From CSP1-5 sp964348275 (GTDB taxonomy: Bacteria > Methylomirabilota > Methylomirabilia > Methylomirabilales > CSP1-5): a stretch of DNA of 16,300 nt. Below the pieces are notes generated by a model, which saw nothing but the letters and a program-made list of their open reading frames with translations, was not told the origin of the DNA and did not search any database. Positions 1-6,783 of the stretch are shown piece after piece; positions within the stretch are counted from its first letter, which is position 1, and each line of letters begins with the position of its first letter. Location of the stretch: assembly GCA_964348275.1 (NCBI GenBank), contig CAYGBT010000055.1, positions 1 through 16,300 on the forward strand. Reading direction: 5' to 3'. The translations under genes were made by a program, and so were the position numbers.

Positions 1-234
1 GTCGACTGTCGCGTTGATGAGGTGTTTGACCTCCTCCCGCTTCGAGACGTCCGTCTTCTGGAAAAAGGCTGTCGGTCCTAAGGCGTAAAGGTCCTTAACC
101 GTTGCCTCACCTGCCTGCTCATTGAGGTCGGCGACGACCACGTTCACGCTGGCTTTCGCCAGCGCGAAAACGATGGCTTTCCCGATCCCCCTCGCTCCAC
201 CCGTCACGATCCCCACCTTGCCGTCCAAACGCAT
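1..234 (-). CDS. Short-chain dehydrogenase/reductase (SDR), 5' part only
   Basis: The first 78 codons of a classical SDR oxidoreductase are present and the gene continues beyond base 1. The start at 234 is set by a GGGAGG ribosome site (242-247) seven bases upstream. The N-terminus reads MRLDGKVGIVTGGARGIGKA, which carries the TGxxxGxG dinucleotide-binding motif at residues 11-18, followed by a beta-alpha-beta fold and an acidic residue (VVVADLNE) that in this family often favours NAD(H). The catalytic Ser-Tyr-Lys lies outside the window, so the substrate cannot be judged. It is on the same strand as the long operon upstream but separated from it by 130 bases, so it may be a separate transcript. 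Family assignment is secure; function is open. Confidence 0.9.
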   Translation of the reverse strand, partial: MRLDGKVGIVTGGARGIGKAIVFALAKASVNVVVADLNEQAGEATVKDLYALGPTAFFQKTDVSKREEVKHLINATVD

Positions 235-364
235 AACTATGCCTCCCTTTCAGATCCCGCTGCTCAAGCCTCTTAGACACGGATCACCGGGGCGTGTTGG
301 CATCCTTAGTACCGTGCTCTGACGCACGTGAATTCCGCGGGCATGTCCGCTGCCAGGATTCTAA
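235..364 (-). other. Longest intergenic gap: 130 bases between NUDIX gene and SDR gene
   Basis: This is the only gap in the window longer than about 60 bases. It holds a small inverted repeat (CGTGC/GCACG, 313-328) and the SDR ribosome site. I do not see a T-tract after the hairpin or a convincing -35/-10 pair, so neither a terminator nor a promoter can be called firmly. By position it is still the most likely place for a boundary between the long operon and the SDR gene. Confidence 0.45.
313..328 (-). repeat. Short inverted repeat, 5-bp stem with 6-base loop
   Basis: On the minus strand CGTGC, a six-base loop and GCACG follow each other about 40 bases after the NUDIX stop codon. The stem is short and no run of T follows, so it is a weak candidate for a transcript end or a protein-binding site. 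It may be chance. Confidence 0.25.
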
Positions 365-916
365 TCAATAATGCTTGAGGCGGGCGGCGAGCAGTACGGC
401 GATGATGGTCATGCCGTCGACAATCTCGCCGGCCAGGACCATCTGAAGAACATCGCGAAAGGGGAAGGGGCGGACCTCGATGAATTCCGTCTCGTCCGGG
501 GGCGGTCGCTCCAGTTTGGCCAAATCCTCCCCCAGGAAGAGGTTGGCCGTCTCGTCCATGACACTCTTGCTCGTGTGATAGGTACTTACATGGGTCAGGC
601 GGCCAGCTCGATAGCCAATCTCTTCTGCGAGTTCGCGTTGGGCCGCCTCTTCGTTCGACTCCCCGGAATGAACCCCCCCTGTTGGCATCTCCCATGTCAC
701 TCGACCGGCCACGTAGCGGTATTGTTGAATAAGGAGCACCGTGTCGGGATCGAGGAAGGGGAGGATTCCGACACAGTGCCCACACGTCACCACGCCATAG
801 ATGGTCTTCCGCCCGTCGGGCAGTTCCGCCAAATCTTCCCGGAGGGAGAGCCATTTATTGCTGTAGATCGCTTTGGTGGAAAGGGTTTTCCAGGGGATCT
901 CCGACGGTTTCTTCAT
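365..916 (-). CDS. NUDIX hydrolase, ADP-ribose pyrophosphatase-like
   Basis: A 183-residue soluble protein with a perfect Nudix box at residues 80-102 (G-x5-E86-x7-R94-E95-L-x-E98-E99-x-G-Y), the Mg2+-binding motif that hydrolyses nucleoside diphosphates linked to another group. The preceding QQYRYVAGRVTWEMPTGG stretch and the later acidic PPDETEFIEV segment resemble ADP-ribose/nucleotide-sugar pyrophosphatases more than MutT. The start at 916 has an AAGGAG site (925-930), and its ATG overlaps the stop of the upstream transferase gene as ATGA, suggesting translational coupling. Beside a nucleotide-sugar-like transferase it could clear or recycle a nucleotide sugar, but that is inference from position. 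The family is certain; the substrate is not. Confidence 0.93.
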   Translation of the reverse strand: MKKPSEIPWKTLSTKAIYSNKWLSLREDLAELPDGRKTIYGVVTCGHCVGILPFLDPDTVLLIQQYRYVAGRVTWEMPTGGVHSGESNEEAAQRELAEEIGYRAGRLTHVSTYHTSKSVMDETANLFLGEDLAKLERPPPDETEFIEVRPFPFRDVLQMVLAGEIVDGMTIIAVLLAARLKHY

Positions 917-1581
917 CGTGCACGCTCCTTGAAAAATCCTCGGGTATGCCGGGCCGCGTCACCCTCCGGGCTGTGCAGCGAGGCCTTCAAACGCTCCAGG
1001 TCGTTGGCAGTATCGATGTCGAACCACGTCGGAAGACAGGCCACCTTCAGTCCTTGAATCTCCGCCCGGCGGGTCGTCTCCGGCATGACCTGCGCTGTGC
1101 TCCAGGCCATGTCCTCGAACAGGTCCCGATAGAGTTTTCGTAAACCGATGAGGTAGTAGCCTCCATCCTCGCTCGGACCCAACACCAGGTCAACCGCGGG
1201 TGTCGCGATGAGATCGAGGGCCTGCTGCAAATACGGGGCAGGAAGGGTTGGCGTGTCGCTATCGATGGCCATCGCCCCCCCATACCCCTGAGCAAAGAGC
1301 TGATCGAAGCTGTTCGCAAGCCTCGATCCCAGATCGGGTCCACGCTGGGGGAACAGGAAAAAGTCCGGGGCGAGCTCCTCGAAGAAGATTCTCCCTTCGT
1401 CAGGTGTGTAGGCGATGGCCGGGCTGGCCTTCTCAAGCATCCTCACCTGCTCAATTTTGTCGAGAAGGAAACAGCGGTAGAGCTCAGCTGCTTCGGTGGT
1501 GGAAAAGGGAGGGCACAGTCTTGTCTTGACCTCGCCTGCCCGTGGGGCCTTGGCCATGATCGCGACAGCGAATCGCATCAT
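913..1581 (-). CDS. DUF2064 / TIGR04282-type transferase (CofC-like, rSAM-associated)
   Basis: A 222-residue protein with the GT-A/nucleotidyltransferase-like fold of the DUF2064 family. Diagnostic features are AKAPRAGEVKTRL at residues 10-22, DSDTPTLP at 107-114 (metal-binding acidic pair) and GPSEDGGYYLIG at 135-146, with a closing FDIDTANDL segment. TIGR04282 is named 'transferase 1, rSAM/selenodomain-associated', and members are found in arsenosugar-type clusters. Two radical SAM genes lie upstream in the same operon here, though neither is the ArsS type as far as I can see. The start at 1581 (ATGATG, so 1578 is also possible) is chosen because the 30 codons upstream would run into the previous gene and lack family character. 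It follows the YVTN gene after 13 bases and overlaps the NUDIX start by four bases. Confidence 0.88.
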   Translation of the reverse strand: MMRFAVAIMAKAPRAGEVKTRLCPPFSTTEAAELYRCFLLDKIEQVRMLEKASPAIAYTPDEGRIFFEELAPDFFLFPQRGPDLGSRLANSFDQLFAQGYGGAMAIDSDTPTLPAPYLQQALDLIATPAVDLVLGPSEDGGYYLIGLRKLYRDLFEDMAWSTAQVMPETTRRAEIQGLKVACLPTWFDIDTANDLERLKASLHSPEGDAARHTRGFFKERAR

Positions 1582-1594
1582 TCGTCGCTTCTCA

Positions 1595-2602
1595 TCAGAG
1601 GTCGCGGACCCGGACGAGGGCGACCCGATCTTCGCTCTTGAGCGCCAGATAGAGAAGCCCTGCCTCTGCATTCAATGCCACGTTGGAGACATTCTGGGGG
1701 ATGTGCCTCATCCCGATTACCTTGAGGGTTGCCTCATCCACGATGGAGAGGGTGTTCTCCCGATTATTGACAACATAAACCCGATTGACCTTCTCATCAA
1801 GGGCAATGCCGATGGGGTAGTGCGCGACGGGAATAGTAGCGAGACGGTGTATCTGTCGGCCGTCGAGGGCGGTGACGCTGTCGGCCTCCGTGTTCAGGAC
1901 GTATACAACCCCGCTTTCGGGATTGACTTGCAGGTGGGTGGGACCATGGCCGACCGCGATCTCAGCGAGTCGGTGACCCATCCTCCCATCGACGACGATG
2001 ACGCGGTCTGATTTCACGCTCACCACAAAGACTCGCCCCGTAGCGGGATCCGCAGCGACACCCCCGGGTCCTGGTCCTACCGGAACCGTATACAAGACCC
2101 GGCCTGTCCGGCCATCAAAGGCCGTGAGGGATCCTTCCGCTTCGTTTCCGACAAAGACCCGATGGGAGGAGCGGTCGACCGCGATCCCGTGGGGCCGTCT
2201 CCCGACGCCGACCCGAAAGCGTTCCTTGAGATCCCGGGTTCCAAAGACAGCAACAAAAGCGCTCCCTTCGTTCGGTGCATAAAGGTGGCCGAGCCCGGGA
2301 TCCACCGCGAGGTGTCTCGCCCTAGTAGTCAGTAGGATGGTCCCGACCTTCTGCCCGCCTGAACGGAGGACGGTGATGGTCGCGCTCCCTTCATTGGCGA
2401 CGAAGACCTGTTCTGATCCGGGATCGAATATGACATCATTAGGCCACTGACCGACGGGGACCGTGGTTAGTCGGGGAACCTCGTGGTTCTGCAGACATCC
2501 AACGAGCGCCAGAGGGATCACCAGAGCACCGAGGAATATATGGAGAAGGCTTCGCCCCGGACCGGCTGCTGGATTTCGGGCATTTGTCCTACGTCGGATC
2601 AT
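1595..2602 (-). CDS. YVTN-family beta-propeller lipoprotein
   Basis: A 335-residue exported protein. The N-terminus is basic (MIRRRT...), then a hydrophobic segment (about 19-35) ends in the lipobox LVGC with Cys36 as the probable lipidated residue. From about 47 to 334 there are seven repeats of about 42 residues of the type 'P.GVA.DP..GRVFV.N...D.V.V.D', as expected for a seven-blade YVTN/NHL-like propeller. Such proteins bind ligands or partners at the cell surface or periplasm, and no catalytic residues are evident. The start at 2602 is fixed by GAAGAAGG (2608-2615) and overlaps the end of the sulfatase-fold gene by 14 bases; an in-frame extension to 2692 would be inside that gene and lacks a signal peptide at its front. 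Function is unknown. Confidence 0.85.
   Translation of the reverse strand: MIRRRTNARNPAAGPGRSLLHIFLGALVIPLALVGCLQNHEVPRLTTVPVGQWPNDVIFDPGSEQVFVANEGSATITVLRSGGQKVGTILLTTRARHLAVDPGLGHLYAPNEGSAFVAVFGTRDLKERFRVGVGRRPHGIAVDRSSHRVFVGNEAEGSLTAFDGRTGRVLYTVPVGPGPGGVAADPATGRVFVVSVKSDRVIVVDGRMGHRLAEIAVGHGPTHLQVNPESGVVYVLNTEADSVTALDGRQIHRLATIPVAHYPIGIALDEKVNRVYVVNNRENTLSIVDEATLKVIGMRHIPQNVSNVALNAEAGLLYLALKSEDRVALVRVRDL
1601..2464 (-). repeat. Seven YVTN propeller repeats
   Basis: Seven degenerate protein-level repeats of about 42 residues (roughly residues 47-88, 89-131, 132-174, 175-215, 216-257, 258-299 and 300-334 of the lipoprotein). Each has the pattern of a Gly-Pro turn, a V.DP core, a VFV.N strand and a V..D strand. 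The DNA is diverged, so these are old repeats. Confidence 0.75.
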
Positions 2603-5312
2603 GCTGACCTTCTTCCCGTCCGATCCGGACGCGGTGAACTTTGCGTGGCGACGATGTGTCGTAAAGAACGGGACGGTAGGATCCTCTTCCAACCCTTTCG
2701 AGATACAAGAAGAGTTCCCTTTCCAGCTCTGCTGCGAGCTCCGGTTTTTCCTGGAGCAGGTTGATCCGCTCCCGGGGGTCCCTAACTGTATTGAAGAGCT
2801 GTAAGAGATCGAAATCGGCGAAATAGACTAATTTCCATTCCCAGTTCCGGTAAAGGAAGTACCGCTCCTTGAACGACGCCCTTCCGAGAACATCCCTGTT
2901 GAGATACCGGTCCCGCTCCTTGCCCAGCAGCAGGGGAACAAGGGACGTCCCCATATGAGGATCGTTGTATGGCGGATGGACCGAGTATCCCGCCAGCTCA
3001 GCTATGGTGGGAGCTATATCGGCGGCGACGACTGGAACATCTTCCACCCGACCGCGAATCCCATGAGCGAGCAGAATCACGGGGATTCGGATCTCCTCCT
3101 CGTATAAGGTATGGCCGTGAAGGCTGGCCCCATGTTCCCAGAACTGCTCCCCATGGTCAGCGGTCAGCAGGATGACGGTTCGATGGTAGATGCGTCGTTG
3201 TTTGAGCCACCCCAGGAAGCGACTAAACGCTCTGTCCACATACGAGACGTTGTTGTCGTAGACGTCCCTCGGGGTGTCACCGAAGTCTAGACCGTCTGCT
3301 TTCTTCCAGAGATCATTGTGCACATCCATGAGATGGAGAAAGGCGAGAAACCGTTCACCCTTTTCCAGTTGACCAATGGCGTTTTGGGCCCAGCCGAACA
3401 CTTCGTCAGCTGGGACGGAGCGTTGGCGATGATTTGTCGTAGGTCCACCTAACTCGATGACCGGGAAATCAGGGGGAAAAATGGCTCGGGGGCCGAAGTC
3501 CTTGACGACCATGACCTTTTGGATGCCTTCGGCTTGCGCGATCTTAAAATAGAGATTTTCATGGTGCAGATTAGGACCGTAAAGGGTGAAGCGGCTTCTT
3601 CCCGCGACCAAGAAAGGAAAGGCGGCGAAAGTACCACCCCCCTGACTGTAGGCGCGACGAAAGGAAATGGCTTCCTCGGTGGCCCACTTGTCCAAGAAAG
3701 GCGTGAGGTTACGATGGTACCCCGCGGAGTGAAATGCATCCCCACGCAGGGCATCCACGACGATCACCACGAGATTGAAGTCTTTGGGAAGCAGCGAGGG
3801 GCTGGTTTTCTCCAGGGTCCAGGGGAGCGGCCATGGGTCTTGATGGTATTTCTGTATCGGAGCCTGCCCCAGGCGGACCCATTTTCGCAGTCCTATAACG
3901 TCAGAGAGCGCCCTTGCGTACGTGGCATCGACCATACTGTACTCGTTGAACTGTAAGAGTGCGGCTTTGATCTCTCGATATCGCTCGAGAGAGACAAACG
4001 GAGAAAGCCCGAGGGGAACGACCAGCGCCAGAGCCATCCATCCTTTTCTGGTATTTGCCAAACGCCTTGGACGCAGTGACCGGAGCTCTTCAAGGATCAA
4101 GACCTGGATGCCTGCCGCCACGACGGCTGTGACCTTCAGAATGGTTCCCTTCAAATAGGAAAACACTGTGAACCAGGGATTGAACAGACCACCGTAGAGA
4201 GTGTAGAACACCAACACCAGGGACCCCACAAGGGAAGCAATAAGGAGAAACCGCCAGGACCATCGGCCGCAGCCTTGACGGGTCAACAGCCTCGTGACCG
4301 GGAAAAGAAGCGTAGCCGCCATGGAAAGCGCCATCATTCCGATCAGGCTCTGGTCACGCCCCCGAGGGGCATGAGGCGCCAGCCGTCGAAAGGCCATGTA
4401 ACTCAGGATGCCTCCACCTCCACAGAGAAAAATGAAAAGGGGCAGCAACGTGCTTCTGAGGTGGAGAGAGCTGAGCTCCCACTCAATCCCATACGCCAGT
4501 GAGGCGAGAGAAATCCCACCATAGAGTCCTGAAATAAGAAGGAAAGGCAAAAACTCCATGAGTCTCTTGAAGTGATCTTGACCGTCCAGCCTGATCCAGA
4601 GAACCCGTAGGGTACCCAAAATGACCAGCATACCGATGCCGAAGCAAAGGCCAGTGGTGCCGGAAAGTATCGGTGGAAACATGTGACTCAGGATGACCTC
4701 AAAGTTGGAATCCAACTGAACGTATTCCTGCACGCGCTGCCAGGAAGGATCGAGGGAAGCGGGGAATGCTGCGAAGAAAAAGAGAGACGACAGAAACAGG
4801 AAATGGCTTCCGTCCCTCAAATCCAAAATATGGATGGATTGACCCGGCGCTAACTCGTTGGATCGCCACAAGCTCTTAAAGACCTGCAGCAAAATAGACA
4901 CTTGAAGTAAGGTGTGGCCCCAGGGAATGAGTCCATCCCACCGATGGAGCAACGCACTGGCTAGCATGCCGAGCGCAACTAATTCCACCCCAACTAGCGC
5001 CTTCATCCAATGGGGATAATCTTCGTGAGTGCCTCGAATCCAGAGATACTGCAGCCCACAGCTGAGCAAGAGATATCCGAAACCAGACCAGAGGAGCTCG
5101 ATCATATGGATCCGTATCCACTGGAAGAAAGGACTTTCTCCTGGTGAGATGGACTTACCAAGATCGCTCTGAGTGGCGGCAAACAGGGAGAGAAGGACGA
5201 ACATCAAAAAAGCGCCAAACAATTGGAGCCAGGGAGTAATGCAGAGCAATCTCGAGAGGACAAGCTTCTCCGTCGGGGAGCCCCTTCGTGATACACGGAT
5301 GTGAGAGTTCAT
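2589..5312 (-). CDS. Polytopic membrane protein with C-terminal sulfatase-fold (alkaline phosphatase superfamily) domain
   Basis: A 907-residue protein. The first roughly 445 residues hold about eleven or twelve hydrophobic segments. From about residue 512 a sulfatase-fold domain follows: NLVVIVVDALRGD with metal-binding Asp520, the nucleophile region SQGGGTFAAFP (556-566) with Thr561, LLTADHGE (715-722) and HGH (732-734). The formylglycine motif CxPxR of true type I sulfatases is absent; Thr at the nucleophile position recalls lipoteichoic-acid synthase and phosphoethanolamine/phosphoglycerol transferases. The likely role is transfer or hydrolysis of a phospho- or sulfo-ester on an envelope lipid or glycan outside the membrane. 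The start is uncertain: ATG 5312 has no clear ribosome site, and a TTG at 5336 is the alternative. It lies 57 bases after the HD-GYP gene and its end overlaps the lipoprotein gene. Confidence 0.88.
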   Translation of the reverse strand: MNSHIRVSRRGSPTEKLVLSRLLCITPWLQLFGAFLMFVLLSLFAATQSDLGKSISPGESPFFQWIRIHMIELLWSGFGYLLLSCGLQYLWIRGTHEDYPHWMKALVGVELVALGMLASALLHRWDGLIPWGHTLLQVSILLQVFKSLWRSNELAPGQSIHILDLRDGSHFLFLSSLFFFAAFPASLDPSWQRVQEYVQLDSNFEVILSHMFPPILSGTTGLCFGIGMLVILGTLRVLWIRLDGQDHFKRLMEFLPFLLISGLYGGISLASLAYGIEWELSSLHLRSTLLPLFIFLCGGGGILSYMAFRRLAPHAPRGRDQSLIGMMALSMAATLLFPVTRLLTRQGCGRWSWRFLLIASLVGSLVLVFYTLYGGLFNPWFTVFSYLKGTILKVTAVVAAGIQVLILEELRSLRPRRLANTRKGWMALALVVPLGLSPFVSLERYREIKAALLQFNEYSMVDATYARALSDVIGLRKWVRLGQAPIQKYHQDPWPLPWTLEKTSPSLLPKDFNLVVIVVDALRGDAFHSAGYHRNLTPFLDKWATEEAISFRRAYSQGGGTFAAFPFLVAGRSRFTLYGPNLHHENLYFKIAQAEGIQKVMVVKDFGPRAIFPPDFPVIELGGPTTNHRQRSVPADEVFGWAQNAIGQLEKGERFLAFLHLMDVHNDLWKKADGLDFGDTPRDVYDNNVSYVDRAFSRFLGWLKQRRIYHRTVILLTADHGEQFWEHGASLHGHTLYEEEIRIPVILLAHGIRGRVEDVPVVAADIAPTIAELAGYSVHPPYNDPHMGTSLVPLLLGKERDRYLNRDVLGRASFKERYFLYRNWEWKLVYFADFDLLQLFNTVRDPRERINLLQEKPELAAELERELFLYLERVGRGSYRPVLYDTSSPRKVHRVRIGREEGQHDPT
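2608..2615 (-). promoter_or_regulatory. Ribosome binding site fixing the YVTN lipoprotein start
   Basis: GAAGAAGG lies five bases before ATG 2602, within the coding end of the upstream sulfatase-fold gene. Confidence 0.65.
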
Positions 5313-5369
5313 GAGGAGCGGGTGCTCTCGGCGCAAATTGGATGATCGTCGCGTCGGAGGTACCTTCGG

Positions 5370-6782
5370 TCAGTCGGCCGGTGGCTGGGATCCCAAGAGC
5401 TCCGTCCAACGCTCCGGTGGGATCGCCAGGGCAGCTTCTACGACACGTGGGTCGAACTGCTTCCCTGACTCTCGGCGCAGCTCCTCAAGGGCCTCGGAAA
5501 CGGGGCGGGCACGTCGGTACGGTCGATCGTGGGTCATAGCGTCAAGCGCGTCCACCACGGAGAAGATCCGGGCTGTGAGCGGGATTTCTTCACCGCGGAA
5601 GCTCTGCGGATACCCGCCGCCGTCAAACCGCTCGTGATGCCCACCTACGACATCAATGGCAGGGGTCAGCAAGGGTACCGTCTCGAGGATGTCTACACCA
5701 CACCCCGGGTGCTGCTCGACCAGCTGCCGCTCGTCGGGCGTGAGCGGCCCGGGCTTTTGCAGCACCGCCTCAGAAATGCGGATTTCGCCGATATCGTGAA
5801 GGAGCGCGCCGAGTTCTAACGCCTCACGCTGGGTTGGGGAGAGCTCCAGACGATCTGCCAGCGCCAGCACCGCCCCCGCCAATTGTGAGAGCGACCCGGT
5901 CTCACTGCCTTGTGCCTGCAACACCCGCACCAGCACATCCACCACATTCCGGTGGGAGACGTGGACGCGCTCGACCATGAGGTAAAGCACATTGCCGAGC
6001 AGGCCAATCTCGTCCCGGGACTTTATGCGCTCCTGAGTCGTAAGGTCTCCGTCAACGACCCGCCGGGCCAACCTCGACAGTTGTCCCACCGGTCGGGTGA
6101 TTTGCCTGGCCAGAACAAGCCCAGCCACCAAGGCCAGTACCGCACCCGCCAGCGAATGAAGGTAGAGCCGTCGCCGGACCGCCGCCAGCTGCTCCAGGTA
6201 GACATTGGCACGGAAATCCACATCCAAGGCGGCCACAGTTTGGCCCGCCGTATTGCGGATCGGGGCGAACGCGGTAATCCAAGTCCCATGCTCATTCGTG
6301 TAAATGTCCGTGTAGGCCGGCGTCCCGTCCGCGAAGACACGGCGCAGGATGGGTTGAATCTCTGGAGCGAGCACATACTGTTTCCCGACCGGCTCCTCTC
6401 CATGACTGATGATTGCGAAGCGAGCCATCTTCCCTTCAACGTCGGAAAGGGTGTAGACGGGATCGCCCAGCTCATTCTTTTCCTGGATCTGTTGGAGTTT
6501 AGTCCTGATCGATTTGTACGCCTCTGTATCGTTGCGTCCGACCTTGACCACTTGCTCGTGGAGGTCCCCGTCCACAACGAGCGCGCCTGTCCGCGCGGTA
6601 TGGAGCAATAAGGATCCCAGAGACTCACGCACCCATCGCTGCTGATCCCGATATTGAAGGAGACCACTCAAAAAGATCCCCAGGGCGGTGAGGAGCAGGA
6701 AACTGGCAGCGAGACGGCATCCCAGCCGCCGCCAGATCGGTAAACGAACACGTATGGTCGTGCCGGCGCCTGGACCCTCCAT
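5370..6782 (-). CDS. Membrane sensor with HAMP and HD-GYP domain (variant)
   Basis: A 470-residue protein. A transmembrane segment at about 25-43 is followed by an extracytoplasmic sensor of about 160 residues, a second membrane segment at about 206-226, a HAMP linker (about 227-280) and a C-terminal HD-GYP domain, the class that degrades cyclic di-GMP. Visible motifs are LLHD at 327-330, HH at 382-383, DGGGYP at 387-392, and a D..DA pair at 411-415 before RPY. Two usual residues are changed: the first His of the family (TGHSxRVA) aligns with TGSLSQLA (Ser297), and HDIGK reads HDIGE (Glu333). Activity may be reduced or altered. The start at 6782 has AGAGAGGG (6788-6795) and sits one base after the upstream stop. 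An upstream start at 6863 would only add sequence overlapping the NADH dehydrogenase gene. Confidence 0.9.
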   Translation of the reverse strand: MEGPGAGTTIRVRLPIWRRLGCRLAASFLLLTALGIFLSGLLQYRDQQRWVRESLGSLLLHTARTGALVVDGDLHEQVVKVGRNDTEAYKSIRTKLQQIQEKNELGDPVYTLSDVEGKMARFAIISHGEEPVGKQYVLAPEIQPILRRVFADGTPAYTDIYTNEHGTWITAFAPIRNTAGQTVAALDVDFRANVYLEQLAAVRRRLYLHSLAGAVLALVAGLVLARQITRPVGQLSRLARRVVDGDLTTQERIKSRDEIGLLGNVLYLMVERVHVSHRNVVDVLVRVLQAQGSETGSLSQLAGAVLALADRLELSPTQREALELGALLHDIGEIRISEAVLQKPGPLTPDERQLVEQHPGCGVDILETVPLLTPAIDVVGGHHERFDGGGYPQSFRGEEIPLTARIFSVVDALDAMTHDRPYRRARPVSEALEELRRESGKQFDPRVVEAALAIPPERWTELLGSQPPAD

Positions 6783-6783
6783 A

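Noticed and set aside
371..1057. Long plus-strand frame opposite the NUDIX and DUF2064 genes
   Set aside because: It is an antisense shadow of two genes with clear family motifs. It has no recognisable domain.
2589..5312. True formylglycine-dependent sulfatase
   Set aside because: No Cys/Ser-x-Pro-x-Arg motif is present in the nucleophile region.
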